Positions 12,001 to 20,254 are shown, counted from the first letter of the stretch. The stretch: DNA of 64,000 nt from Ustilaginoidea virens (GCF_000687475.1 NC_057317.1:3038001-3102000), one strand, 5' to 3'. Program-made: numbers and translations. Notes: generated by a model not told the origin, from the letters alone.

Positions 12001-12230
12001 GTGACTGTGGCCGTGGCGGTTGCTGTAGGACGTGAAGCGCGATAATCAGGCTGGGACGAGGATGAAGGCATGTTCATGTTCATGTTCATGTAGGTGAATG
12101 GATTCGAAGGTGAATCCTCGTATATGGGTTGGGGAGGGATATAGGTGAGGTTTTCGCGTGAGTCTCGCCTCTGATCCTGACTCGGGGTCCGAGAGCTCTC
12201 CAGGCTCCGGCGGCGGGAGTCTCGCATCAT
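1..12230 (-). CDS. Giant involucrin-repeat-like protein, C-terminus cut by the left edge
   Basis: One reading frame runs from the double ATG at 12225-12230 to the left edge without a stop, giving more than 4,070 codons and no intron. The N-terminal part is Arg/Ser/Asp-rich: an RD dipeptide run lies near 11885-11945, and a serine run followed by VNSDLAYGNGYIPR lies near 11590-11655, a block I recall from proteins annotated as 'involucrin repeat protein' in Hypocreales. The middle (about 11400-6500) is Ser/Pro/Lys-rich and disordered. The C-terminal part (about 6000-1) is a long acidic Glu/Gln/Ala-rich repeat region, interrupted about a dozen times by short lysine clusters such as SKKDKKKKNKKAK. 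Weak repeats of the type EQTAATEIPP occur near 480-700. No enzymatic domain or membrane segment is visible, and the molecular role is unknown. The composition suggests an intrinsically disordered, possibly nuclear or scaffold protein, which is inference. Some short open frames antisense to it and in other frames are shadows. Confidence 0.85.
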   Translation of the reverse strand, partial: MMRDSRRRSLESSRTPSQDQRRDSRENLTYIPPQPIYEDSPSNPFTYMNMNMNMPSSSSQPDYRASRPTATATATVTARTRNGDAFDTERDTRRDGARDRDRDRDRDRDRDRAQKWRPHQGEERSSRQRAVSDSSSSISSSSVASSLLDISRHYPSDTRFGGVLGTFWRAPSERRARRRRSGRAKKRRVLYFANSSSSSVNSDLAYGNGYIPRSRSRELTRNRTASGGYATHSLRDSDRRTLRESERSTAADSSRYPAAKRDKTDAEILAIGRELSHMATQQHDHHSRTSGKIKASGLVAAAAAVNEVRKKRQENQTRGTGRSRPRRFYSDSSDDSDWEDASDHDAGFSDVESALAYGSVVSRTFKPAQPSMTTPAMSGAAGLVLGDGVPLMTGRPRPSSKATESLPAKNYKKSSVVDPRLFGPQNSLRGMISTPCGFGPGQPIADHYEFNRLRRVETEPIYGGPLPSAHQVSTTSAPVSLHPGATPPLASHTDVPYRSRPSPIPIQQPSPKAPVSSKVYQAEKLEEESKRDAPKLSHTRSDEHGLSTDVKLAGLAAAAAAAVALASDRKSKRESRREERRQERKEGAQKNKEGVQESGELGRDAPEHRKQPEEPSAADSTNSRDRERDLRRREKEVESELGRKSKRDSTLSKYVDESGHKRHGKHEVSETSQKRSDRSASHHYAEAESSRRSRRRDGEKDKDRDRHSKRELSRSSRRESRKHEDGDHQGRAQERDLEQTTETNSYNPPKAPIDPFQFLVADGAFEAPLVSAATEPAQPLTPTVVTVDREPNFNEEPAPLPQSDRLSRKDSFEIERMTEGFNMEVHDSSGNHGYRDEGRREHEARSIYKETMRSTAPIAAAAVASAVAVESTRSKGYHQDDDPFPERFRTTSRDSVQQEADRRYREDVVARKVADKAHSSRDASPHTSIFNKYENESQDVHYTIVTPPEMEDTKLKLKNSPYAAPDADVRIDNKFFPPELQKFQITDQPGPMFTSRDPSCERERPLVNIVYPTPIPSRQPTPNLPRHSAEVGNRSKFETNDRDKDLDEEQEGTKNMSTSKDWATDDFVVGAKEAETRPTPSAISSTAKSVTWGENSTKSFEVERPYSRDTNESLKDGIGYQDKPRAVISNTSQWGIIAAAIAGNSSEPKSEPDVKVSGSKNTESSDNSVGHRNESGGSDFLDDAKSEPPVPGPKPVRPTADKMPGGFVEDIEFAATLAAGLKDTGFDPNIVIDDPAYRRRDSPPHSSEPSGDGWNPLSISDVVTDLTSKQKDVSEPGFFSGPVDVSKEDPIASTEERSEPSRKLSKKDKKRLQKEERRRSRGASEPVADDPSVTCLREDAPESHLSEMERLETDKEARGEERAPERATDDGGITRDDRHEPPSIGDSAGGEESGKQKSRRSRRNGESEDSSSKVIDQGDSFDSVSTIRMVNPDDDWDSQRKSRSRSNRDPETYSRSAPGSEIGYGESSSKRSSKSKHSRKTELDNYGDDPPDRRKEAWDDRDVSSVVSEARGDERRRERRSKRSSLYDDDDAKSVASAPGLSRRSKRSSIYDDEVAAKSSSSLAGSSRRSKDREGDKSEKKSGGLFAAFFKGNSKEDSKKLDRESFLDDAGTLGAGVGLATAAASLASSTSRSNAALSSPDLHSEALRHVKTHTSRAFEDFDLEIAPRVIKPAIDPQYGDLLPLPPSEPGSPKTTPEDLPSLPDSRPDTPPEERARKHDWLSHRRRRSAQEAHAKSPSSTAIPISLRIGQRHSFPPSSPNNNRSSPGGSPVATPESSRRSARISWDSSREFKPLYLLEHSRQGSADNIPLIDLPALPPSEPSEPSSRDSPAPGFESSTPDDAIDRAISLGDIAGIDLRIDTRLASAAPVQDIAGSQETTPKATTKPELPPLTPGKDSPELLTSTESDTAPASTTSEDGSCYLPGSAPFITTPTENLTAGSILPDIPEDLTSADEHFSDALEGPNSDTFEEARDWFDDAISSNPVVQSTDIVETADQPVPVIESSPTAAEFSLTEGKAIMKEEEGKEETRSSEKDGGETSKTMLGIECTVPRGVETGSLPCTDENELHGDANAGVSHQVSDTTDPAPEGVGIAATGQLPEVVTNTTTQDAANVLSTVTTSRNAEHSGQQAAHDATPNADGSEASFKKSKKKKKTSKNVLSLGGQESSQSVETSTQSEADATLAIAKDPQPCDKDSFAEGAVDQATTIKLDTVEQEPQPTLHPVEEVVSAVADDSRSLTPLSKKQKKKQKRNKSLPMDESLETAQQPDDPAPLEPEQSPSTQIEPITVSEPKCPPTEKAPEASRPDLATESSASHTERGESLQTEKLPLEDSTTDPVECAEPYLKLDEKVAIEPSIGQQPAESQELAIAEEIPTTEQPALSHQEPTGPVMAGETEFCEAKTSKKKKRRGKQVNDAVSSPKTLESTAAMEEKPPVSKECAGDQPTPASQASYDSEVAGKAEIVSATTDEEKSQENEQPDDACKVQQDGEVPVITDSYPPEEHAPVNENSLAPQGIPAVDSASASKLTDKALSGSAAEDGQPTITTTSAQLAADEPSTSATSTATLEKPEESTQTSLSPLSWKSKKNKKTKKKSPQSDDASPTNSPTAPPTPESQLPTAESGADRLGDADVVSSEAGSVAPATGHTELDEATSTSGKKAKKKKYFYKKKSVQWQGTIPEPGSVATDSSVPTVDAPEEADAAGNAVEENAEEPQEQEQQRSVDSEISEALFSQDDAAIKPAQEEGTSGKPPQTQEHVSQEPPVDLALTEPSTSQEDDKRNNQINAGDLLKENVIGDHATEPPKAEPVDDALEIPAAEASHVVAHAMQTIPDIDTVKTSCDDEREQDGTTTPSGKKSKKKKQSNKSTPTSEPQAVPETSADPIEAIPSSKELPGEDDHSCTLDEDKPPSQSTSNEEGSQAAGKKKKKKKRQSLTAGSTAEEKGSSELLAEAKNNEVDTQHTGLVPADDEGPQASGKEKNKKRQSLGIDYPQEEMPRSNVDAETITAVKPETTVSVAAVAQEQELETSKQKGKGKTDSLSQESHEIETPVSSDFEHPNTAVPSFDKTKATCENVHSDEPSVSVDEPVTLTAVTNPDEPKGEGSSAEHGATATLLHVDNVVKTTESLIPDEALPASESRTEDASATKTRKLSKKEKKKRKQQGISEDSVQELRPEHLQDSKTKDVDTPSAQLPATEATAEEGAISGLPRESTISNVSNFIDANEESLGRGLNVDESKNDESGKTKDEELEEICQPKADLATEFAADSAQVTPKEAARKDETTADASEPATSVEMQQSGDTHEMDKETLAEGKNVAEAGETGNDDEGESGLSKKDKKKRNKKAKASGMEGAVSSNSAEETQVSEELETTKAGEATEDSWSGTMSKKDKKKKNKKAKQGSEYHDFPKQSTSSQEAEISQPADARPEDEKAEPLDPAVVAEIVTDTEMSDALQRDVTSQTQDTPTTAVQEKPDDFSDAVVAATQALPQQPGLGESSPSPASEELRVIQRSPVAPSGRSDMPAAEDQPAGDEGPLPDHFALDDGAIQPEVPQSSAELGAEPTCVDEDQQSRPIPNIGEEIFDIVASKPELQNLQDAPAAHGGVYTFSTMAGPSVDESLTRQPGHGDPAEDAGESLPRNELSQGDQSNSAGDSEEPINAEFADDQTAAAPEAGLETCMIYDTPEQPVIAGADSAELDAGQAEQESEKDKAEADKVDLSSTVSVSVSVAPAAAAAGASSVVEHESTTVPEGEHKQHDENQELGQVQQKSSWAEEMEYAALIPSDEPDAAIIRVPEHDEGDTAFSASEEAHQGETGKGKELPSDKGPGEEQAAVAETSLRQISQHLTETMVEAAEATEAKGADQSEEQTAATEIPPGEGMPLVSESTVEAAAEATEAVNIDQNEEQTAATEIPPVEAIRRASEPPLEAAVEATEESEQQTAIEIPLEGVPQQISDSTPEVALGAREGSNPEQGGEHTVAPEISLEEIAQQTSKYIVDLAPEVMETGSMSQQVEPLRAVDTDDEKTLPTKKKKGKKAKKAKSSSATTARAEPNTVAELDVTNFPSEALDSLAAVEAAEPILSGPDNPATLSA
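157..5803 (-). repeat. Series of lysine-cluster modules inside the giant gene
   Basis: Translated on the minus strand, short runs of lysine recur near 157-199, 2071-2109, 2223-2265, 2771-2805, 3298-3326, 3453-3485, 3658-3690, 4229-4276, 4460-4498, 5009-5040, 5477-5513 and 5769-5803. Typical forms are SKKDKKKKNKKAK, GKKAKKKKYFYKKKS and FKKSKKKKKTSK. Between 5803 and 2071 they fall about 370 bp (roughly 120 residues) apart, separated by acidic Glu/Ser/Ala-rich stretches. Only one cluster lies in the last 2 kb before the edge. On the plus strand these appear as TTC/CTT-rich patches. Confidence 0.75.
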
Positions 12231-12670
12231 AGCTGCCGCTCAGTCGGTCAGTAGGGGCGGAAACGCATCTAGCTACCTTGCAGGTCTTTCTGGCCTTGAA
12301 TCGCGTGATACGGAGTAGAGGCTAAAGAAATAGGAATAGGAATAGGAATAGGGGATAAAGCGGGTCGGTGGCTGGTGGCGTCTGGGAATTGCGGGAAGAT
12401 TCTGGATTTCAAAAAGGGAGAAAGAACGGAGTTCGCAATGCTAGAGCGATGAACGTAGCCAGAGGTTCTTACGGACATACGGAGCGTGGTCCATCGGGAA
12501 TGAAGGAAAAGAAGAAAATCCAGGTTAGGCAGGACTGGGCAATCCTAGCAGCCCTATCTGGACGGCGAGGTTTTGATTTTGGGCAGAAGCTCAGATTCCG
12601 ATTGTGATTGGTCATGGGCCAGGACCACCAAATGGCGGTGGCTGGGAGCCGGGGAGCCGGGGAGCCTCCA

Positions 12671-12719
12671 ATGGCTTCAATGGCTTCAATGGCTTCAATG
12701 GCTTCAATGGCTTCAATGG
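12671..12719. repeat. 9-bp tandem repeat, five units
   Basis: The unit atggcttca is repeated five times without error from 12671 to 12715, then breaks off after atgg. It lies about 440 bp upstream of the start codon of the giant gene. Because the period is a multiple of three, it reads as a Met-Ala-Ser repeat in one plus frame. Confidence 0.95.
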
Positions 12720-13201
12720 GACAACGGGAGACGCCTAGCTGCGGTTGCCCCAGCAGCCTCCACAGCAGCCTCCACAGCAGCGGCCCGGCGCTAACCCGTC
12801 GTCGATAGCGGGGCTCCAGCTGTTGTAGCCTGCTGAAAGTTGGGGACCCGGAAAACGGTTCTTGGCCTGGCTCTTTTAAATGTCGCCACCCTGCTTGCTT
12901 GGATGGTGGGGGTGGGAAGCCGCGTCGTCCAGGTCACCGTGCTGGTCGCTGCTGAATCCGCAGACAGTGCAAGGACAGGACGCTTGCAGCTACCTGGAAT
13001 GCAGTTGACATCACCTCTCCTTCTCCCTTGATCCCCGTCTTCTAGCCTCACGAGGGGCAAAAGTCGATCGCTCCCTGGCGCATGACCATGATACATACAT
13101 AGCCACTTTACTGCTTTGTCCAGATTATGTTTCCGGTTCGTCGTTGATGCCGGTCTTTACCATGGATGTCGGCTTCAGGTGACATGATGGATCCTAACGG
13201 G

Positions 13202-13263
13202 TCTGGTTTGTTGCCTAAAGGAAATCTGGTTTGTTGCCTGAAGGAAATCTGGTTTGTTGCCTG
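13202..13263. repeat. 23-bp tandem repeat, about 2.7 units
   Basis: Two full units beginning tctggtttgttgcct (13202-13224 and 13225-13247, differing at one base) and a third partial unit to 13263 stand head to tail. Confidence 0.95.
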
Positions 13264-14070
13264 GATGGGCGCCACTAGCCAACGAGTTTGGCGCCTCCCG
13301 TCGTCCCGAGCCTTGTAGCAGCATCGCGACAGCCTACAGGCAACAATACAATGGGAGGGGCCGCTCGCTCCTGCTCTGCTCGCTCCTGCTCTGCTCGCCT
13401 CAAGCCTCTTTTTCGTGCCTGCCCTCTTGGCTGGCTTATCTGGCTTATGTCTCTGGCTGGCTGCTGCCTCTCTGGTTGGCTGCCTCTGGTTGGCTGCCTC
13501 TGGTTGGCTCTGCTCTGCCGCTGCGGGGCGAACGCCATCCGCCCCGAGGGCATCCTCCTACACCCTCCCTCCCTCCCTCTTGTCTCTCGCAGAAAATTAT
13601 GTATGCATGCCAGCGTGGCAGCTCACGTCCTATATCTTGGACGCCCAACTCATCTCTGTCTGCCGACGACCTTTATGCAATTGCAGCAGGACACGATGCA
13701 AGCTCACGCCGCAGAGGGTCTGGAATGCGAAAGCGTACCGATACATGACAAGCCGTCCGTCTCGTCACTCAATTTGCAACAACCGACCACGACGAATTCC
13801 GTCATTTGCAGAATACGGGATCCGCGTTAGCCCGTAATGGTTGGTTGACTTGACTTTTTGCCCTTGGAGCAATTATTCTTTGCAAGATCCGCGCTGCAGC
13901 CCCGCCCTCGCAAATCGGAAGCGGGGTGCATTATTTTCACACGTCCATGCAATCCATGCAAAAGACTAGGAGTGAAAGGACTCAGTGGCATGGCAAGGAA
14001 CATACTCTACCTCTTAAACCAGGTTACCCCAAAGGTTCCTCCCTCATCCACGGCAGTTGGAACCAAACTC

Positions 14071-15830
14071 TCAAAACCCTGGCACGACCTTTGCTTTGAC
14101 ATGTAGCCCACCCTTGGGCCTCGCCGTCACACCAAACCGTATCGCCAAATTCCCTCTGTCCGTCAACTTCTCATCTTGTAGCTCAAACTCAAAACGTCCC
14201 ACCCATGCAGCCAGCAAACAGGCAAACTCAGATTTGGCAAACGTGGCGCCGATACAGCTCCTCGGGCCGTGCAGAAATGTCAATAACGCGTAATTGCTGC
14301 TCGCGCCACCACCGGCCGCGGCCCTGGCATCCCTCCCCTCCGTGACCAACCATCTCTCCGGGTTGAACTCTAGCGCATCGCTGCCCCAGAGCTTCTCGTC
14401 TACGTTGGTGGCCCAAGGGGCAAGGACCACGACTGTCCCTTTGGGGATGTGCTGGCCCTCGATGGTGGTATCCTCCGCCGCTTCTCTCGACGTTCGATGA
14501 ACCGGGGGGAACACGCGGAGAACCTCGTTGCACACAGCGTTTAGGTACGGCAGCTTGTCGATGTCTGAGCTGGAGATGTCGACGGCCGAGTCCAGCGGGG
14601 GTAGGCTCTGGCGCACTTCGCGGCGTAACCGCGCCTGTACCTCGGGGTAGCACGACAGAACATACGTGGCCCAAGTCATTGCAGTGGCCGTGGTCTCATG
14701 GCCGGCTGCCAGAAAAGTCATGAGCTGATCGACGAGGCCGTCGTCGCTAAAGAAGCCGCTCTCCAAGGCGACGGAAAGAATGTCCACATCTGTGCGTTCT
14801 TTTTCGGCTGCCATCTTGCGCTTCTTGTCCCGTATGAGACGTTGACACGTGCGGCGGATAGTGCGGTTCGCTTCGGCAACGACGCTGCCACCCGCGGGGA
14901 CCAGACGAGCCAGGCACTTGGGGAGCAGGGCTTGGAGCAATACTGCAGGTCGAGAGGCCACTGGCTGAGACATGAGGGACTTGTACGTCGTAGCAAGTGC
15001 ATTGCTCGGATCCTGGATGCTGCCAAAGTCGACTCCTAGCCCTGCCACTCCGATAATGTCGAGGGTACTGCGGCTCGCCCAATCGAGGGCATCGAGCTGC
15101 GCGATGCCCTCGCCGTTTGCCGTAGCCGTCATGGCCTGCACGGATTCTCGCGCTTTCTTCCAGAAGACGGGGTACAGATTCTTCACATGACGAAAGGCGA
15201 ATGCCGGCATCAAGTTCCGCCGCTGGGCCTTGTGGACTCCACCTTCGGTCAGGAGGATTCCCACCCCAATGACTGGCTCCAATAGCTTGCGAACGAAATC
15301 CGGTCGCTTGAACTGGTAGCTCTTGGTGACGAGGACCTCGGCCAGGCCCTTGCTGGACGTAATGAGGACTCGGTCACAGCCGAAGAGCCAGAAAAAGCGA
15401 AGTAGTCCTTGGTGGGGGATTGTTGAGGCCCTTGACAACATTTTTGAAACCAAAAAAAAAACGTCAGCAAAGCAAGCTTTCGGGAAGACACAGATTGAGC
15501 CTTGGCGGTCATATCAGCAGACCTTTTTATAGGAGCTCAAGGGATGATCGCGACTCACCATTCTCTTGTAGGTTCCTCCGTTCTCATAAGGAATATCCTT
15601 GCATGTCCAAACAACCAATGCGCTCCTTCAACCGTTGGTAGACTCCGCAACGGTGATGCATAGTGCGGATATACAAACACGGACCAAATGGCCCATACGA
15701 AACAGCTCGCCAGCCAAAATCCGGCAAAGGCCTCAGCTAGCATGACCTTTGACCTGACCATTTGCGCCGAGGCAAGCAAGATGCACCCGGCAAGGGAAAG
15801 CGCCGCGATTCTGCATTGCGTGGAGATCAT
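14071..15830 (-). CDS. Cytochrome P450 monooxygenase, two exons
   Basis: Model: exon 1 15830-15559, intron 15558-15431 (GTGAGT..AAG, branch-like CTGAC near 15462), exon 2 15430-14071, giving 543 residues, a normal length for a fungal microsomal P450. The join restores REWASTIPHQGLLRF, the usual run from the Pro-rich hinge into the substrate-access region. An N-terminal hydrophobic anchor (about residues 5-55) is followed by YPHYASPLRSLP. Visible hallmarks are the I-helix oxygen-activation motif AGHETT (about 333-338), the K-helix ExxR (E393-R396), PERW (about 448-451) and the heme-binding loop FLHGPRSCIG with the axial cysteine at about 483. It should sit on the ER face, receive electrons from cytochrome P450 reductase and hydroxylate an unknown lipophilic substrate. 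I chose ATG 15828-15830 because upstream in-frame codons encode low-complexity Phe/Leu/Ser. No biosynthetic genes lie beside it, so its pathway cannot be read from context. Confidence 0.93.
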
Positions 15831-17311
15831 GCCCACGGAACGCTTTGCACTAAACGGAGTCGACGGATGAGATGAGCTGGAGCCAAAAAATAAAAATAAA
15901 GATGAAAAAAATAAAATAAAAAATAAAGGGGACGCCAGATAGCAGAAGGGAAAGAGAAAGAAAAGGAAAAGGAAAAGGGGGTGTGTATACTTGAGGCCAG
16001 CGTGAAACCGATTGCTGTGGATGGGAACTCCGGTGTGATAATGCAGCAGGAAAAGGCAGGCCGGACAGGAACTGGATAATGGATGAAGAACGGCTGACAG
16101 CTTCACAGGTTCATGCCTGCCGATTCATGCGGATTGCAATGATCTCCCTTGGACAGAAAAGGGGGCCGAGGTCGTTGACGCCCGGATTTAGCGCACGACG
16201 AACCGCAGCCCTGGAGGGTTGCGGTGGCCGCTTACTCTTATCCCCACCGACTCCGTCAACGGGACTAGCGCGACCAATGAAAAGCAAACATCAATCGTGA
16301 CCTAAACCGGAAAGAATGGGGAAAGGAAAAGGAAAAGAAGAGGAAAAGGACAGATGATTCAGCCGGTCCAGTCGGCATAACTCGACGTGCAATGACTCCA
16401 AATCTACGGAGAACCTGGGTTTGTGCCCCGGTCCGACGTCTGATGTCTCTTCCATTAAAGGCTTAGCTTCTTTTTACTGCGTGGAAATACGTGGAACGGG
16501 AGTACTCCGTACTGCGTGTGGACTGCCGCACGAGGCAAGTACATTAGGTACCCAACCCAGCCAGGGGGCAGGTAGCGTGCGCGTACTCCCAGTCCCAGGT
16601 ATCGCACGCAGTACCTAATATACCTTATGTAATGTAGTAAGATATACAATACCCAATAAAGTCACACATTGTGTGGCGTGTCACTTTCGGTGCAACACCA
16701 CGGCATCCGACAGGGGGATTCAAGGCCACACGGCCAAATCCTGGACGGGAGACTCATTCGTTGCTGAGGCTTTGCCAGATGGACCGTTTCCGACCCCTTG
16801 CTTGCTGGTGTTGGTGGCTCGGCTGGCCCGATGACTGGTTCCCCAATTCTTGGAGCCCAGGCCAAGTCAAGGGACCTTGATCGAATCAAAAGGTCGCCGT
16901 GGGGCCCAGCCAAACGAGCAGAGGCGATGCGATGACTCAAAAGACTCCCAACGATTTTCTACAACGTTGCTGTGTCTTCCTCCACGACGCAGCCATTTCT
17001 TCCCATGTGTAGCTGTTGCCTTTGGAAGCTGCCGGTCGAGCGAGATGCCCGCGACGAGTCGCCGCCGTCGCACATGGCAGCCGTGATATCCGACCCACGG
17101 CCGCGTCAGGTCAGCCGGCATCAACATGGGGCTCTGTGGACGTGACGAGGATGCCCGTTGGTACGGTCGGTACGTGCCCCAGCTTTGGCGTGAAGCCTGA
17201 ACATATGTGTGTGTGTGTGCGAAAGAAAGGAGCTTTGCTGCACAAGTCGTCACAAGTCATTCCAGAACCGTGGTCCCCTCGACAGCCCAGGGCTGCCTGT
17301 TTGCGCTGACA
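15831..17311. other. Intergenic between the P450 and the broken F-box gene
   Basis: This spacer begins with A-rich and AAGGAA-rich DNA just upstream of the P450 start (about 15880-15985) and has a second AAGGAAAAGG patch near 16319-16350. The word TACTCCGTA sits at 16503-16511. A short TGTG run lies near 17204-17220. No convincing reading frame on either strand. Confidence 0.55.
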
Positions 17312-18364
17312 TCATTCCTCGTCGCACCGATTCGCGCGCCACATGCTCTCCACCTCGGCCACCACCTCGGCGCTTACGTCGCGCCAAATCTCGCCCGCAG
17401 CCAGCGCCTCCTCGTGCCTCTTCAAGGTTGCAATGTCGAAGCCATGTCCCGCCCAGACGCCTCGGCTGATCCGGCCGCCGGGGTCCTCCATCGAGATGGA
17501 AGGATCAGACGTCCAGCAGATGCGGCTCAGCACGGCGGTGCCGAGACCCTGGTGCTCGAGGAACGGGCCGCGGGGCGGCGAGCCGGGCGTCTGCTCGAAG
17601 CGATCGCCTCGCACCATCTCCTTGGCGGTCAGGTTGCGCAGGATCCAGACCTCGTCGGCGGGGTACAGGTCGTCCAACTTCATGTCGTACAGGCGGCTGG
17701 CTTTCCAGACGGACCAGCTGCTCAGGTCTCGGTAGAACTCCGCCATCGTCTCGTAGCGCAGGCGCCGGGTTAGCATGGCGTCCTCGTCGTCCTCGTCGTC
17801 CTCGTACCTGTCAACCCCCTCTATGAGTATCTCCAGCTTGGTTTTCTCGCCACATTTCGACCAGGCTCTTGTAGCAGGTTGGTTCGTCCTTGAACCTGCG
17901 GCTCACGGTTTCCCACAGCGTCGTTGGCTTCTCAACCGATGCGGTTTCGCCCGACTGGCTCGTCTGCTCGGCTTCTTCCTCGTCTCCCTCGCTTTGCCAT
18001 TCGCAGTCCTCTTCGCCTCTTCGTCCGACTCTGCCTCGTCCCCTGATCCGCGGGCCTTCCTTAACAGCAAGTCTTGCTTTTCCTGGTCCGACTCGAACAA
18101 TCCTGGAGGGTAGTGGTCATGCCTCATGTAATCCCCGACACCGAGCAGTCTCTTCCCGGCCCAGCGGCCCAGACAGCTCATGTAAAACTTCAGCATGCGG
18201 CTCCTTGCCATGTCCCAAAAGTATCGGCTCGTGACGCCCAGGCTGATAATGGTAGGCAGGCCATGGCTGCTGCAGTGATCGAAAATAACATGATGAACTT
18301 CGGGGGGGGGGGGCGCAGCCGATGCATGGCCCTGGGCCCCTTGTCTGGCAGCGGAACCTGGCAA
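17312..18364 (-). pseudogene. F-box-type protein gene, interrupted by compensating frameshifts
   Basis: The pieces resemble a fungal family usually annotated as F-box or hypothetical protein: an N-terminal part (PEVHHVIFDHC, then ISLGVTSRYFWDMA and YPPGLF) and a C-terminal part containing DEVWILRNLTAKEMVRG, LSRICWTSDPSISME and RGVWAGHGFDIATL, which I recall as conserved in that family. F-box proteins recruit substrates to SCF ubiquitin ligases. The frame is broken. The first piece reads in one frame down to a stop at 17903-17905. The linker (EWQSEGDEEEAEQTS to TLWETVSRRFKDEP) reads in a second frame, open 18116-17814. The C-terminal half returns to the first frame, open from 17902 to the stop at 17312. 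The intervals are too short for a normal intron at the second switch. There is also no in-frame ATG before the F-box: the first piece starts at a TTG after a stop, beside a run of 12 G. Either a decaying gene or homopolymer sequencing errors would explain this. Confidence 0.6.
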
Positions 18365-18728
18365 GTTTGGTTGGCCCCATCAGCAATCGCGGGAATGAAA
18401 AAGGCCGGTTCGGCACGAGTTGCCTGACGTGTTGCTGCTGCAACCAACCCTCTTCGTGGCCCGGAGAGGGCTGATCGTCGTCCTGAATTTTCGCGCCACC
18501 AGGCTTCACTGGCACGGCAAGAAGTCTTTCCAGCTCTCTGGCCACGCCCGGACAGGGGAGAATTTTCCCCCAGTGTGGGATTGCACCCTAGTATGTAGTC
18601 TCTTCCGGCCATCCAGAGCGACTATTTCCCAGTACTGTCGCATGATGGGCAGTTCTCCGTCCGATACTGGGCTGAGGACAAGAAAAGAAGTTCAATATCC
18701 AACAGAACCAATTTTCCAGCGACCAAGC

Positions 18729-18764
<36 letters not shown>

Positions 18765-20254
18765 CATCTTTCCGTGTAAGCAACACAGCAGCTTCATTAA
18801 AGCAGCTCGTTTAGTTTGCACCAATCAGGCGCCTGAGAGGAAGAAGGGGGGGGGAGGGGGGGGGAGGGGGAAGTTCACGTTCACTGGTGCACGAACTTTG
18901 CACTGCGGGCAGCTGCCGGCCATGAGTTTGTGAACCGTCAATCCAGGGAAAAAGAAAAAAAGAGTGGAGTCTTTTTAAAGTGATCTATGCTTCGATGCCG
19001 TGTCACGACGTCTTCGGTTCATTGGAGGATTTTCGGTGATGATCGGTGGTGCCCGCTGAAGACAGTTGACGTGCTTGACCGCTCGCCAATCCTCTGCATA
19101 TCGCGAGGAATTTGAAGTTCTAATTACAGCCCGGCGACGACTTCTGCCGCAACACCGGGGCCTAGGACGATGAAGAGACAGACATGCAGCGACGAGGGAC
19201 GGGTCAATGCCCACAACCTCGTTTTGTCTGTCGAGCATGGCTGCGAAAGGCACGGATTCACTTTCAGCTCATGACACTGGTCCCCTTGCAGGTTGGGTTC
19301 TCCGCGGTGGCGCCGCTCCACGCCACGCCTTCACGCTGCGCCGTAAACGTCAAACTCCCGCCATCTGCTGCTCCGTTGCAGGCTTAGAAAGGGAAAAGGA
19401 AAAAAGAAAGGAAAAGAAAGGAAAAGAAAAGGGGACCTCGGTCGGTGATCTACGCACGGTAGGCTAGGCGCGTCAAGGGGGGGGCCCAAAGGTTCCTTTA
19501 TGCTTAAACCTTCAATGTCCCAGCTCCTGAGGGTCATGGTTCACGCCTTCGCCTACGACTGCATCCGTTTCCCGACAGACTACGAGCGGGCCAAGGTGCT
19601 CGGAATCGAACCTTTTAATACTTGTCCGTACTTGCATCATACGTCCAACATTTGCCGTGTAGTTTGCTGCCTCTGCATCACTTCGCTATCTCCTGTCTTC
19701 GCTGTCTACCATACGATCAAAAGATACGTGTACACAATCTATAATGAATTGCACAACGACCCTTCCATGCTTTATGCTGTTCCTGATAACAAAGATTCAA
19801 CGCCATGCCATGGTCGTAATTATTTCCACATCTTCGCACGCCCCTGGAGCGCCAAACAACGCGGAAAAGAGATACCCAACTAGCTTGCTTACCCCAGCTT
19901 GGCCACGACAAACACAAGGAGATTTTCCGCGCGAACAAATAGAAGCCGAAAAAAAATGGGCAAACAAGGAAACGAATGCATGTGGGCTAGGAGGCTCCTC
20001 TAAAAGCCACTATAACAATCTTGGCCATGTCTCAAGACTGTTGTTCAAGACGATTTGCCAAAAGTGTTGATGGATAAAAAAGGAATAAAAGAAAAAAAAA
20101 ATCGAAAGCGAAAGTCGAGAAACGAGAAAAAACAAAGCTGATGGTTGTCCTGATTTTGGGATTCATAAGCTCTGGATTGCACCCAGGGACTTTAACTGCC
20201 TGCATCCTGGATAGAACCGTAAATCCCAGGGCACCCCTTTGGACATGCTTGCCT
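18365..20254. other. Intergenic between the broken F-box gene and the RING gene
   Basis: It contains a 34-bp poly-T run at 18731-18764, a G-rich stretch with interspersed A at about 18845-18872, a GAAAAGGAAAAGAAAGG purine tract near 19388-19430 and an A-rich patch near 20070-20105. Plus-strand open frames near 19184-19467 and 19500-19883 have no recognisable domain and no supporting splice structure. Confidence 0.55.
18731..18764. repeat. Poly-T run, 34 bp
   Basis: An unbroken run of 34 T on the plus strand, flanked by ordinary sequence. It is 370 bp upstream of the first piece of the broken F-box gene, which reads away from it. Confidence 0.95.

Larger units (their letters stand above)
12231..14070. 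other. Intergenic: 5' region of the giant gene and 3' flank of the P450
   Basis: No supportable gene. It holds a 6-bp repeat of the form ggaata at about 12327-12353, the 9-bp array at 12671-12719, a CAGCAGCCTCCA repeat near 12755-12780, the 23-bp repeat at 13202-13263, and a duplicated CTCGCTCCTGCTCTG near 13365-13395. Overlapping plus-strand open frames at 13254-13837 are tryptophan/leucine/serine-biased and driven by the local TGGCTG repeats, so I do not call them genes. Confidence 0.6.

Noticed and set aside
13254..13837. Overlapping plus-strand open frames of 140-180 residues
   Set aside because: Three frames are open at once because of local TGGCTG and CTCCTGCTCTG repeats; the peptides are repeat products.
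19600..19614. GGTTCGATTCC on the minus strand, like a tRNA B box
   Set aside because: The flanking bases do not form a T-stem or acceptor stem and no A box lies at the right distance.
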